Counted from the stretch's first letter, positions 1 through 11,111 are shown. The stretch: DNA of 64,000 nt from Persicaria tinctoria (GCA_037127255.1 JBANSL010000013.1:58812188-58876187); one strand, 5' to 3'. The notes: generated from the sequence alone by a model not told the origin. Numbers and translations: made by a program.

Positions 1-1148
1 TTATTTCTTTTCATTGGTGACTTATGTTACTGTTTTAACATCGTAATTGATAATTATAAATAAACTTACTTATTGTTTCTTGTATTATTGCCTAAAATGC
101 ATCTACTTTTGCCTTTTGACTTTTATCCTAATGGAATGATTGCAAGATAATTAACCATATTCAGTTTATTATGATGTTCAACACATTTGTGAAAACTTCT
201 TTTGCCTCAATTACCGGATGCAGTTTTTTTAATGGTGTATGTTGTTCTATAAAGTTGCACTTATTTTTTATTTTCATGTACTTTATTTGGTTCTAGAATG
301 GATCCAGATGTTACACCCACTACAACTAAATGGGGACGTTGCCCATAGTAAATGGATTCTTTATGAGTGTATTGTAATGGTCGCAATTTCAATGTGATGC
401 GCACTGGTTTTGTTTTGCAGTACGAGCATATGAGACGAGGGAGAATTAGAAGTAATCAAGAAGATGATTCGCACCTTTCTCTACATAAAAGACTCTACGC
501 TACAAGGAGTACAATAGTGTACTAGGGGAAGGAAACGAGGGGAGACAATCAAAGAAGTATGAGATTGCTGGCATCGATACAGCAAAATTCATTGTATGTG
601 TACAATATAGATAAATGAATTTTTAGTGTTTGTTGTTTTTGAATCCCCTTAAGTTGGTATGTTTTGTGATGTCAATGAATATATATGGAAAACGTTTTCT
701 ATCTAGAATCTATTTAATAGAAAAGCAATTTCATTTTTGCAAATACAGCAGGTGATAAATTATAGATCTGGTTTGGTTCATTTGAACCAGCCCAGTTCTA
801 TATGAACCCTTTTTTTTAATTAAAAAATTGGTTTAATATCACGGTTATATATAATAACCGTGATAAATAGTTCTATTGTAGACATGTCCACTTCGTGTAT
901 ATATCATGGTTGGTGAAGGATATATCACGGTTGTAACCGTGATATAAAGCTGGAGTTTATGTGCGCAAACTCATTTTATCTTGGTTTGATGACGTTTTTT
1001 TTATCACGGTTATCAACCGTGATAAATTGTATCCACTTATCACTGTTCTGTACCACTATCTCTATTATCGCGAAACATTTTATCACGGTTCAAAACCGTG
1101 ATAACAACCTAACTTGAACCGTGATAAAATGGCTTTTTTGTACTAGTG
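1..1148. mobile_element. CACTA element I, right-hand end
   Basis: The sequence ends at 1148 with a terminus whose reverse complement reads CACTAGTACAAAAA, the form expected for an En/Spm (CACTA) terminal repeat. It is preceded by dense copies of a TATCACGGTT motif in both orientations, the usual subterminal repeat layout. The left end lies outside the window or is lost. At about 417-600 there is a possible splice acceptor (a T-rich stretch ending in CAG at about 420) followed by a short basic, charged reading frame that stops after about 35 codons. It could be an exon of the element but I do not recognise it. The family call rests on the terminus and the subterminal repeats, not on protein. 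Confidence 0.6.
837..1126. repeat. Subterminal palindromes of CACTA element I
   Basis: Four hairpins built from TATCACGGTT and its complement AACCGTGATA lie at 837-865, 923-944, 1002-1024 and 1081-1103, followed by a half-site at about 1116-1126 just before the terminus. Arms are 10-12 bp and loops 2-5 nt. CACTA transposases bind short subterminal motifs of this kind; that these are the binding sites is inferred. Confidence 0.75.
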
Positions 1149-4100
1149 AAAGTACTTATTTTGTCGCATAAAGTGATTTGTGACAAAAATAATTTCGTCC
1201 CCTGTTTGTCGCCTTAGCTGCGTCGCCCAAAGTTATGATGACGGGAAAAAAGATTCGTCGCCCTAATATACCCTTTGTGACAAATTTTATGTTTTGTTGC
1301 CCTGTACGTTTTGTGATGAAAATTGGTTTTGTCACCCAAAGTCTTTTAGTATATAGCCCGGATATATAGTGACCCGGGCTGTTTCCGGGCTAAAAAGTCT
1401 CTTTTTTAAGAACATATAATAATCAAATTTGTCCGTTCCAACACCTGTGCTCACTGCTCTTAACAACCAATGAACAGAAAATTTTCATATACATAAATTG
1501 CCTTAAATTTCCAAATACATATCAATTAACTTATAAAACAAAACCTATCTATCATTACAAATTTACAATACATAATCTACATATACTCACATTTCTATTG
1601 CATTCTACCTTCATCTCATCAAAATCAGCAATCTATCCGTTCCTGCAAAGAAAAAGCACATTATCCAACTTTCGAAGACTTAATTACCAGTCTTTGAATC
1701 GTAGCTTTCGAAGACTTAATTAGAGCTTCGTCTAGTAAGATTCTTCATTCTCATTGAAGTCCGTTCCTGTAATAAAAAAAGCACATTATCCAACTTTTCA
1801 ACCGATTAGGCATCAGCCTACCTTTGCCCAACTTTTCAACCGAGACAATGTTAACAGCGTAGAATACCACCTTTGCCCAATGTGCTCAAACTAGCTAGTC
1901 CACTCATCTTTAATAAATAGAAATTTAAACTCTTCCATTTCCAGAATTTGAAAAAAAAAATTGAGAAGCTATTTGTGCTTATATATACTAGATCTTCAAA
2001 CGTATAATCATCATAATTAGATGAAGCAAATTTCAGAAATTACCCGATTTTTAAATACTTTTGAGCAATCCAAGTGAGCAAGAAGAGAGGAGCTCACAGG
2101 ATAACTAAGCAGGAGCAAGTTTAGAGAATGAATACAAACAGAACAGTAGTATCTTTACTTATCATAGACCAATAGGATCTTTGCCTCTTATATCCTAACT
2201 TTTCCAATTCCACTCATTTTTTCTTGGTTTCAGCATTGCTGAACAGTAGTACCTGATCATGGAATTGAGAAACAGAATAGTTGTAAGTGATTAGGAAAAC
2301 AAGATCAATCGCCCAATTAAATCAGGTACACACTGCAGTTCAAACTTCAAAGTGAAGTGAATCGAAGTGATCACTAATGGGAAGATATTGCGGAGCTAAA
2401 AATCCTTATGCAAGCCTTTCCCTAGGACCAACGGTTGAAGTAAGCAACAACTTTTAATAATTATGTAATGGAAGGAACACATCAAAACATAGTTATAACA
2501 TCTCAGTTTCTTCACGAATGGAAGGAACTTGTTCAAATAATAATTCTGTAATGCAGGAAATGAGAATTTTCAGCAACATATCTCAACTAGCACTGAACCA
2601 CTTATTATAGAGAAAGGAGAAAACTTACTTTAGGGAACAACGTGAGGCACTCTACAACAAGTCGTGCTAAATTAACTGAAGCTGGTAAATTGGGTGCTTC
2701 TCCCACAGTAATGTTGTTGAAATAGAAACTATCTAAATCGTCAATGGCAAATGCACACCGGAAGGAGAACAAAAAGGAATAAGTATGGAAATCCGAGCTA
2801 ACTCAAAATCAGTATTGAAAGCTAAGCTACCTCAAAATCAGTTTTACTTACACCAGGTATGTACAGAAAAGTGCTTTACTTAGGGAATAACCTAGATCCA
2901 AGCATGTGCAGAAAAGTGCTTGTATCCAGATTCAATATAAAGTTGATATGGCTATTGAAAAAAACTTCCATTAAACTAAAATATGCTCAACTAAAAGAGG
3001 TTAAGCAGAAAAACTGCCAATTTCCTGTTAAGAATATATAAACTGTTGCCAAACAAAATGTCATCCTCAACTAAAGCATGATTTTACACTAGATAGTGGA
3101 AACTTGGGAAAATAGAAAATTCAAATGACAAACTATATAAAACACAAGTTGATATGAACAAGTCGGCCCAAGGGTTATTAGCCAATGGAAATATTTCCCT
3201 AAAATTTGGCAAACAAAACAATCAGCTCATTAATTGAATCGCATTCTACAAATAACCACATCCTCAAAATGACATGCCAACTAACATGGTTTGCCAAATA
3301 TTATTTTGCCTCTGATTCTACTTCTTGAAGATAATCCTAGTTGTTCAAATTACAAAATCTTAGAACACCACATGCAAGCATAAAACAGAAACGAAAGTAT
3401 ATGTTTGATAAAGTATGATAACATCAAGAATTTTAGACACCTTTATACAACAAACACTATTTAAAGAGAAAAAAGGTAAATTTATTCACACAAAAAATAT
3501 GAGCAAATCAATGAGAAACATGGATGTGCCTTAAGGGGAAAGAGTGAAACCTATTACAACATGCTAACTATATCATGATTATCATTTGTCTCAAATTTTA
3601 GAGCATCAAAAAGGTTGCTGCTAAATTCTCTATCCAACAATGAACCAATCAATAGGGTGTTCCAATCTCTAAAGGCTGTGGCAGGCAGTCTTGTTAATTG
3701 TTAACTGAATTCAATGTGTCGGACACATTTGAATTCAATCTCTAAAGGTTGTGGCAGACAGTCTAGCAAATGTCATTTGGTGAAATAGGGAAATAGTGCA
3801 GGTGTGCGGAAGAGACCTTCAATAATCGCAATCAAAAGAGGAAATAGAGCACATCAAATAGAGGATAGGAAGAGCCACTTTCAACCGAGGCAAATCGAAT
3901 GTAGAGCATTTCATCCTTCAATTCTGAATCAGAAAAATTAGATGCGTATATGAAAGAGAAGGTAGGAAGATATGGAGGATAGGAAGCGGAAACTTACTGA
4001 GATGATTAGTGTAGATCCTTAGGGTTTTGGACTGGCGGATGATAAGGTCCACCTTAGCTAACAACAAAAATGCAGTAAGAAGAAGAAATTGACCAACAAT

Positions 4101-4720
4101 ATCGAGATATAGCAGGAAAGAGACAGAAAGGAATAGAGATGCAACCTTGGAAGATGTATTTGTAGATCACTCTCCGGTTCTTCTCTAAAATGATCTGCCA
4201 AGCAAAATTGAGACACGAGCATCAAATTAAAAGACATGGAGATAGAGTGTGAGGAGAAAGAGAGAGAGACTCACCATTGTATCACACCGGCACCCGATCC
4301 AGATCCGGATCTAGGTTGCTCTGTGTACTAAGGTTGCAAAGAGGAAGAAGGAGAGCGGAAGTGGCAAAGGGAGAGGAACGCTGAACGAGAGGATTCAGCC
4401 GGAGAAACGGAGATAAATTATCCGACAACGATGGAGGAGGAGGAGGAATGTGGAGAAGGCGGCGTGAGGTCGAAGTGGCTCGCGAGGAAGATGAGGGTCT
4501 CAATTATAGGAGAACGAAATTCGGAGTAAGATTTAGGGCGACTAATTGGCAGGCTTTTGTTGCCCTAGTTTCTTTTGCGCGACAATATGAAATTTTCATC
4601 ACAGAAAATGACTTATGGGCGACCAAATGTAGTATTGTCACCGAAACATCAGTTTGGGCGACAAAAGTAAATTTGTCACCTTAGTTTTAGTTTTGTCGCC
4701 CAAAACTGCTTTTCTTGTAG
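1149..4720. mobile_element. CACTA element II (GTCGCCC subterminal repeats)
   Basis: The right end at about 4710-4720 reads CTTTTCTTGTAG, the complement of the CTACAAGAAAA core common in plant CACTA termini. Both flanks carry a matching subterminal motif (TTTTGTCGCCCAAA and variants) at about 1165-1350 and 4545-4715. The left CACTA tip itself is not visible; element I abuts or interrupts it at 1148. The interior from about 1370 to 4450 contains no coding region I can support. It holds AT-rich, intron-like sequence, short duplications of an AAAAAGCACATTATCCAACTTT segment near 1650 and 1780, and a short C-rich open frame near 4282-4503 on minus that is not recognisable. It is probably a non-autonomous or decayed element. 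Confidence 0.55.
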
Positions 4721-4766
4721 AACAGCTAGGATTATCTTCAAGAAGTAGAATCAGTTGAAAAAATAG

Positions 4767-5013
4767 TTTTTGGATCTGTTGATGCGACTTTGTATGAGAG
4801 TCGTCGTGTTCATAGAAGGGCATATAAAACTAAGTTTTCAAACAGGGCTCTCCAGGTTGAGGATGAAGAAACTAATGTCTTGCAGAAACATGATGAAGGA
4901 GAGACCTCAAAGAAGAAGACACATGTGAAGAGAGGCAAGGCTGCTAGAAAGAAACAGGATGGTAAGTCATTTGAAACTGCTTTTGAAGTTTTCCCTGAGG
5001 GGGATAAAGAAGA
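4767..5013 (+). pseudogene. Fragment A of the DUF1985/Ulp1-type MULE gene
   Basis: The plus-strand translation resembles the middle of two other copies in this window (near 37740-38000 on plus and 62060-61790 on minus). Shared features are a LYEC/SRRV start, a KFSN segment, a VLQ-x-HDEGET/DT box, a run of lysines, and KKQDGKSF with TAFEV. This is the low-complexity, basic linker between the DUF1985 region and the Ulp1 protease domain. The left side is cut by CACTA element II and the right side by a Ty3/gypsy remnant starting at 5014, so neither flanking domain is present. It is a broken transposon gene and cannot encode a working protease. Confidence 0.7.
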
Positions 5014-6812
5014 TGTAGGGATGATACGGGGCTAGCCGTAGGATGGCCCGATCTTCGACAATCAAGACTCAAAGACAAGAACGGAAGCAAAGACTCAAGA
5101 ACGAGAACAAAACGCAGCAATGAAAGACTCGATTAAAAATAATAGAAAGACCGATAGATGGGTGATTCGAACTAAAATAGAACGAGGCAAAGACCTCAGG
5201 CCTCTTAAGAGGGTAGGAACCAAATACCAACGACTATAAAGCCCGCCTCTACAACCTTACACAACCAAGCGGACAACTTGGAGGCACAAGGAGGGGACTT
5301 GTGATTACCTGGATCACCAAGCTCTCGCGAGGTTGACGAACTCAAAGCAAACCAAGCAGGATCTATAACCAATTTGCAATCGATGAGCCTTGCTACGAAT
5401 CGATTGACTTTCCTCACAATTGTGTTTCACACAAGAGCTGTAAATTTCAATAATGGAAGACGTCTCCGTTCTACAATGGAGATTAGCCTTCTTATAACCC
5501 TAAAAGGCTAATTTACTAAATAAAATAATAAATAAAAATAATTATTTAAAATATCCTAAGAATAACTTAATTAATTAAGGGTCTTAAATTAACACATGGA
5601 ATAACAACTTGAAAGATTTCAAGCCAATTTGGCCAAAGAAGAATCAGTGTCCATCAGCTTCCGCATTCCAGCAGCAGCGTCGCGCACGCCCGCGCGCCTA
5701 GTCCGCACGCCCGCGCACCCACCTGCACGCCCGCGCACTTTGCTTATTCCCGTCTACAAACAGTGACAGCTCCAAGATGTTGATTTTCGGCCAAGCTCTA
5801 GGTCGAATTTGGAAAAATCTTCAACAGCAAAGTTGTAGATCTCTTCGTCCTCGTTCCGACAAGGTATGGCACAATCCAATCCGATTAATATTGAATCTGT
5901 ACGACTCATTTTACTGAGACGTCGAAAAGCTGTCAAATGTTGAACGAATCCAAAAACGTCAAGCTTCCACCTTTGCACCTTCTCCCATGGTGGAGCCTTC
6001 TTCTTCCTCTTGAGAATGACTTCATTCTCGTGAGCTCGAATCATAGGTCCATCCCCAAGTATAGGTGTGGCCGGAGGTGTCTTGGATGGTCCTGCATCAT
6101 TCCCCCTTTCTTGAAAAGGATTCGACCTCGAATCCAAGGTCGCATAAGATTCCACACATGCATCCACACGAGCTCCTGGATCGAATACCTCGTGCCAATG
6201 GAAACTCCTCTCGATGCCGATTGTTGTAGGGGTTGACCACTTCTGGATGGATTTGATCTTGGCTTCGCTATCTTGTAGACCATTAGAGCTTTCTACAAAA
6301 CCAAGAAAAGAAACGTTATTAGTGCACAATTCAGATTTCATATCAACGTCATGATATTCTAACTTAATATGCATTGTAGCTTGTTCATTGATCTCTAAGT
6401 TTCCATCAAAAGCTAGCAAGTTTTCTTCATTTTTCAAGGTTGAATTGTCAATCATATCAAGGCTAGCAATATTAGAACAAGGTTCACTATCAATGATCAT
6501 ATTACAAATTTTGCCTTTTTCTAAGCATTTAGTATGACACAAATCATCGCTTTGATTATCATCACACGGCATCGGTTGAAAACTTAAAGGTTTACTAACA
6601 ACCAAAGAATCATCATGTTCATATTAAATACAATCATTATCATCACAAGCAAGCAAAGTAAGATCTTGATCATTTTCAACATGCTTATCATTATCACCAC
6701 TAGAATTTTCAGATCCATTTTTGCCTAGGTGATTAATCATGAAAGTCTTCTTATTTGGGCAATCCTTCATAATATGTCCTCTACCTTGACATATAAAGCA
6801 AGGAACCTATGT
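5014..6812 (-). mobile_element. Ty3/gypsy retrotransposon remnant (minus strand)
   Basis: Removal of this block would restore contact between the MULE gene fragment and the 107-bp arrays. On the minus strand it carries a gag zinc knuckle, protease-like sequence, a short reverse-transcriptase piece and a C-terminal tail. These are followed by an LTR-like region from about 5950 down to 5014 that ends (on plus) with TGTAGGGATGATACGG. The 5' LTR, most of gag and nearly all of pol are missing. It is a deletion derivative. The precise LTR inner boundary is not certain. Confidence 0.65.
5754..6811 (-). pseudogene. gag-protease-RT fusion remnant of Ty3/gypsy
   Basis: Reading on minus from about 6811, a CX2CX4HX4C zinc knuckle (CFICQGRGHIMKDC) begins the fragment. 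An in-frame stop lies at about 6627. The frame then resumes with a segment like the gypsy protease entry (DDLCHTKCLEKGKICNMIID), where the usual active-site context D-G-G reads D-S-E. It jumps to a piece resembling the RT-to-RNase H join (IKSIQKWSTPT), then to a C-terminal tail (SRSNPFQERGNDA with GPMIRA) seen at the end of chromovirus-like polyproteins. The open frame then runs into LTR sequence. RT catalytic motifs, RNase H and integrase are absent. It is non-functional. Confidence 0.65.
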
Positions 6813-7640
6813 GGCGGGAAGAGGTTTTTATTGCCCAAACTATCGTTGACATTTTTTGTCCGACTAGTTTGAAGTAATGGTGACACCATATTTGTATTTT
6901 TTTTTATTTTTGCAGTGTATGTGGTGACACTATATGGTTGTTGTTCAAAGTAGTACTGACAGTGATATCAGTTACAATTAGTGGTGACACTGGCATTTTT
7001 TTTTTTGATATTGAAGTCAATGTGGTGGCAAGAGGTGTTTAATGCCCATATTATTGTTGACATTGTTTGTTATATTAGTTTGAAGTAGTGGTGTCACCAG
7101 TTTGATGGTTTTTGATATTGAAGGTTATGTGGTGACACTATGTGGTTTAGGCCCAAAGTAGTGCTGACACCGATATTAGTTACAAAAAGTGGTAACAATA
7201 GACTTGTATATTTTTGTTTTTATAGTGTATATGGTGACACTATGTGGTTGAGATGCAAAGTATTTGTGACACTGATATTATTTACAACTAGTGGTGACAC
7301 GGGCGTCGTATTTTTTGATTTTAAAGTGTATGGGGTGCAAGAAGTGTTTAATGCACATAGTATTGTTGACATTGTTGGTTATATTATTTTGAAGTAGTGG
7401 TGTCGCTAGTTGGTTTTTTTTTCTGATATTGAAGTATATGTGGGGACACTAGGTGATTGATACCCAAAGTAGGTCTGACACTGAAAGTAGTTACAAACAG
7501 TGTTGACACCAGACGTGGTGACACTTTGTGGTTGAGGACCAAAGTACTGCTGACACTGAAATTAGTTACAACTATTGGCGATACCAGTCTTGTATTCTAT
7601 GATTTTGATGTTTATGTTGTGACATCACCCATGAGACTTG
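6813..7640 (+). repeat. 107-bp-type tandem array, left block
   Basis: Degenerate tandem units carry a GTGGTGACACTA box, then a GGCCCAAAGTAGTGCTGACAC box, then GATATTAGTTACAAC, with T-rich spacers. Copies are visible at about 6956, 7163, 7266, 7475 and 7549. The same unit recurs at 9360-9740 and, inverted and better preserved, at 51225-51890. I see no gene in it; short open frames here only follow the repeat. Confidence 0.8.
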
Positions 7641-8030
7641 TGAAATTATTCCCAATATGATTCTATTTTCTTTCTCAATATAATTTTATAGTTTCTATAG
7701 AGCAATACACAACATTGTCTTATTTATCTCATTGATAGAATAAAGCTGCACAACATGTGGGGTGGATTGGTGTAATTTTGCTCAACATCACATTATTTTT
7801 GCTCAATAGTAGTTTTTAGTTGCACAACAATCGATCCTTTTGAAATGTTCTCATCATGATTATATTTTTTGTCAATATAATTTTATACTTTTCCAATAAT
7901 TTTGTTTGCCCATCATGATATTATTTTTGCTCATCATTATATTAAAATTTCACAACACCGACGATTGGTGAAAATCTGCTAAACATGATCTTATTTTTTC
8001 TTATCAATAGATTATTTATGCACAAATGTT
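7641..8030 (+). repeat. TTGCTCAACA-type repeats, degenerate block
   Basis: AT-rich sequence contains scattered variants of TTTTTGCTCAACA/CATCA, TTGCACAACA and TTCTTTATTG-like words. They are the same words that build the 191-bp tandem array at 15430-16640. No coding sequence is visible. It separates the 107-bp array from the RING gene promoter. Confidence 0.6.
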
Positions 8031-8533
8031 TAGATTTTTGAAATTGCCTTCAACATAGCCGTTGGGCTTAGTTTAGAGATGCTCGGCCCATTGCTCATTT
8101 ATTTATACGTTGCTTGAACGTTGTTCAGATTGTTTGCAAGTCTTTTCATCTCCCTCTAGTTGTTCATCTTTATCCACTCTCGTTCTCATTGAAACGTAAT
8201 CGGATATTTTGATGTACTGTTTCAACAAATTTTTTACTGTTGTATTTTGCGATTTTCGTTTATCTTTCCCTTACCTTTCAGTTTTTTAAAACCCATATAT
8301 TATTGTTTCTCTTGCTTAGTTCGTATTGCATTATTTTCTGTTGGTGTTGTTTGTTTATTACTGTAAATAAAAGTAATCAGTTAGGGTTGATCTAGTTTTT
8401 CAGATATTTTATCTTTCTTTGTGTTTCTGAAATGTTTATTTCCCATTAATATCGCTCTAATGTTTTATATTTAAGTGATTGTATAATATATGAGTGTATT
8501 TTGATTTTGTCTTTGTAGGTTTTCTCTCTCTCA
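8031..8533 (+). promoter_or_regulatory. Putative promoter and 5' leader of the RING gene
   Basis: This stretch lies between repeats and the RING start codon. It ends in a good splice acceptor (TTGTCTTTGTAG then GTTTTCTCTCTCTCAATGG), so the gene probably has a 5'-UTR intron whose acceptor is at about 8518. A CT-rich stretch near 8140-8180 could be leader. I cannot fix a TATA box or transcription start. Regulation is inferred only from layout. Confidence 0.4.
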
Positions 8534-9169
8534 ATGGCATTTCCAACTTATACTGAAGTACATTATGACTACAGTGTTGGTACTTATGAAGTGGAAATAT
8601 CAGCAACTGAGTCATACTGGTATGGACTGAGTCAACTTGTTGTGTCCATCCATTTTGACAGCGTTCCTTTAACATTTTATCATGGTTCGGCTTGGAATGG
8701 TATGCCAATGAGTTTAGCCCGCTGCAACGAAGTGTTACATGATGCGGGAGTCACGGGTGTTGTTAGAAGTCAGTTAGCCAATCGTCTTCTAATGGAATAC
8801 ACTAGAAGTTGGTTTCCGGCTGACGCTGATTTTGTTGAGTATGGTCTATGCCCGAACATCACTATAAATGTACATTTCTTTGCTGACTCTTCGTCTGATT
8901 CAAGCTCTGAATCCGACATAAACGATGACATTCATATCGAGGTTGACCAACTAGATCATCCAGCACCTCCAGAGCATATGGAGGTTGACCGATTAAGGGA
9001 AATATATCACCTTGATCTTGATGAAGATGAATGTACAATATGCCTGCTTCCGATGTTGGCGTCAAATCCCGTTGTTGAAACGCCATGCCAACATTTCTTC
9101 CATCCAAGTTGTTTGCAATCTTGGCATGGAGTTCAAAGCAATTGTCCTCTTTGTCGATCAGAAATCTAG
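8534..9169 (+). CDS. RING-H2 E3 ubiquitin ligase-like protein, 211 aa
   Basis: This is a single uninterrupted open frame. The C-terminal ~45 residues form a RING-H2 finger in the order C-T-I-C, C-Q-H, F-F-H, P-S-C, C-P-L-C (C3H2C3), the fold that recruits E2 enzymes for ubiquitin transfer. The N-terminal ~120 residues are not recognised. An acidic Ser/Asp-rich linker (SSSDSSSESDINDD) and a second acidic stretch precede the RING. I see no signal peptide or membrane segment, so a soluble protein is likely. The first ATG follows a clear splice acceptor by about 14 nt, and an AATAAAG signal lies near 9299. The gene sits between two blocks of the 107-bp repeat and beside other MULE genes, so it is probably transposon cargo. 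Alternatively, it is a host gene caught between insertions. The intact frame amid decayed neighbours suggests recent capture or selection. Confidence 0.75.
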   Translation: MAFPTYTEVHYDYSVGTYEVEISATESYWYGLSQLVVSIHFDSVPLTFYHGSAWNGMPMSLARCNEVLHDAGVTGVVRSQLANRLLMEYTRSWFPADADFVEYGLCPNITINVHFFADSSSDSSSESDINDDIHIEVDQLDHPAPPEHMEVDRLREIYHLDLDEDECTICLLPMLASNPVVETPCQHFFHPSCLQSWHGVQSNCPLCRSEI

Positions 9170-9359
9170 TTGTAGGTCTATTGCAAAATCTAAGTATTTA
9201 TCATTTAGTACCTTGTTGTATCTGATTTCCATTGTATGATATTAGTGTATTTTTTTAACTTTTTGGGGTACTGAATGTAATCTAATATATATTTTATGAA
9301 TAAAGTTTGTTCTTGATCATATTTGTTTCTGATTTCAATTCAAATCATAGTAGTCTTTG

Positions 9360-9740
9360 ATATTTAAGTAGGACATTTGGTGTGACACTAGGTGATCATA
9401 CTAGTGGTTTACGCTATTGGAGTCTATGGGTTGATATTTTCTGTTATTGAAGCTTATGTGCTGACACTAGTTGGGTAAGTCCCAAAGTAGCGCTGACACT
9501 GATATTAGGTACAATTACTTGAGACCCTAGGCTTGTATTTTTTTTTGTTATTTTGAAGTGTTTGTTGTTGCACGACTTGGCAAGGGCCCAAAGTCTTTTG
9601 TTACATTGTTGGTTAGAGTAGTTGGAAGTATTGGTGACACTATCCTTATATTGTTGTCTGATTTCTGTTTTTGAATTTTTTGTGGTGACACTAGGTAGAT
9701 AAGGCCGAAAGTAGTGCTGACACGAGTTGGTTAATGTCCA
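9360..9740 (+). repeat. 107-bp-type tandem array, second block
   Basis: The same GGTGACACTAGGT and CCCAAAGTAGCGCTGACAC boxes as at 6813-7640 recur here in the same orientation, in about three degenerate units. They begin shortly after the RING gene's 3' end and stop just before the promoter of the small gene. The RING gene is therefore bracketed by this repeat. Confidence 0.75.
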
Positions 9741-10001
9741 ACAAGGATAACTGTAACTCAAATAACTGTAATCTGTTTTCAGTTTATAGTTTTACAGTTT
9801 TTACAGTTTTTTTTATAGTTAATGTGTAATTAACTGACCCAAATAACTGTTACAAGAATGAAAACTGTCTAATTATTGCCTATATATATATATCCATAAA
9901 TCATTCTTTGTTGTCCATTAGTGTCTGAAAACTGAATTTTTAACAGAAATCAATATACCAGAACTTTTAGTCACACTGCTAACACATCCCTCTCCAAAAA
10001 G
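9741..10001 (+). promoter_or_regulatory. Putative promoter of the small two-exon gene
   Basis: This contains repeated ACTGTAA/TTACAGTTTTTACAG words and a TATATATATATAT stretch near 9881-9893, about 110 bp before the start codon. A related stretch occurs inverted at 51050-51235 in front of the second copy of the gene, including the same TTATAGTTTTACAG words. Retention in both copies supports a shared promoter. Confidence 0.45.
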
Positions 10002-10467
10002 ATGAACTATGGAAACACTGTTGGGTTTTGCACAAGTTTCCATCAATTGATGGACGTGCTTGATGGTGTTGTTTACCGCGGGTATCACATGAATCTAGTT
10101 GATGAGGCATGCGAGACTAACAAAGAGGCTCGCAGGGCCATGTTGGTGGAAGCCGTTGTGGTTCATTATACATTATATGAGGAATTACAAAGATCAATAA
10201 TAGCAAATGAACATCACATTCGGATTGCATCCAAAGATGAAGACAGTGAAGCACTATCAAAGGTGATATTTGAAGTTTTATCCATAATTTTTTTTTCCAT
10301 ATTGTATATAGTCTTGTATTTTATCTTTTATGTAGATGGAAGGAGAACTGGGCAAACAAAGACGGATGTTTGAAGAGGCAAAGGACAATCTCATGGAGTG
10401 CGTTAACGAAGTTTTAGATGCAGAAATGGAAAGGAGGAAGAAGATTGATGAATTCTTAAGACTGTAG
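10002..10467 (+). CDS. Small conserved MULE-associated gene, 130 aa, two exons
   Basis: Exon 1 runs 10002-10262 (87 codons, ending LSK before a GT donor). Exon 2 runs 10336-10467, after a TTTTATGTAG acceptor, and ends at TAG; the frames join in phase 0. The product starts MNYGNTVGFC, has a middle part like YRGYHMNLVDEACETNKEA, and ends in a charged, probably helical tail (EMERRKKIDEFLRL). I recognise no domain, signal peptide or membrane segment. A second copy on minus at 50949-50490 shares most of exon 1 and the intron position but is frameshifted. Its place next to the Ulp1-like gene is the same in both blocks, so it belongs to the element. Its function is unknown; a DNA-binding or partner protein is only a guess. 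Confidence 0.65.
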
Positions 10468-11111
10468 TTCTACTATATTAATAACTGATAATATTGGTAC
10501 TTATTTATATGTTGAATGTATTTTTTTTTTGTTTTTTTAGTTTTTATGTGTTCCATGCTAATGATATGATGCAACATATTAATATCATAATAATCATATA
10601 ATTATTTTGTAATTTCCCACCTCATATTTCATATTATAAAGTGTTACTGAAGTTTTACGTCTATCTCTTGTGATACTGCGGACACATTGATTAGTTTGTG
10701 GATTGTTTTGGTAAAAGTAGTGTTGACACTATTTAACTAAGGTTTTATGTTATTGGTAATTTGCTCAACATTATCTTAGTTTTGCAAAACAATAGTTTAT
10801 ATTTGCACAACCAACAAATGGATGTCATCAAATCAACTGTATGAATAAACTAGACCAGTTATAAACACAAATCACATATTTGATTACCGACGGTAGAGAA
10901 ATGCGCTGACATAGAGAAAAGAACACACAACTGTTCAGAAGCAGTTATAGTTGTATGCATCTTGACACATACTATTGACCTTAAAACCACAGGGAAAACA
11001 ACTGTCTTAATGTTTACGAGAAAAATGGTCAGAAGCAGAGTACACAACTGTCTACACCCAAATACATTCTAAAGTTTGCAAAAAAAAAACATGAAATTGC
11101 CTTGTAGTTGT
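10468..11111. other. Spacer between convergent genes
   Basis: This is AT-rich sequence between the small gene (plus) and the Ulp1-like gene (minus), which converge here. It includes one degenerate 107-type word (AGTAGTGTTGACACT near 10717) and one TTGCTCAACATTATCTTAG word near 10761. I see no gene. The part at about 10480-10700 corresponds, inverted, to about 50290-50490 in the second block. Confidence 0.5.

Noticed and set aside
2859..3041. 60-codon open frame on plus in CACTA element II
   Set aside because: AT-rich, no recognisable motif, no splice or promoter context.
5937..6283. Open frames of 80-99 codons on both strands over the gypsy remnant
   Set aside because: Out-of-frame shadows of the gag-pol remnant on minus.
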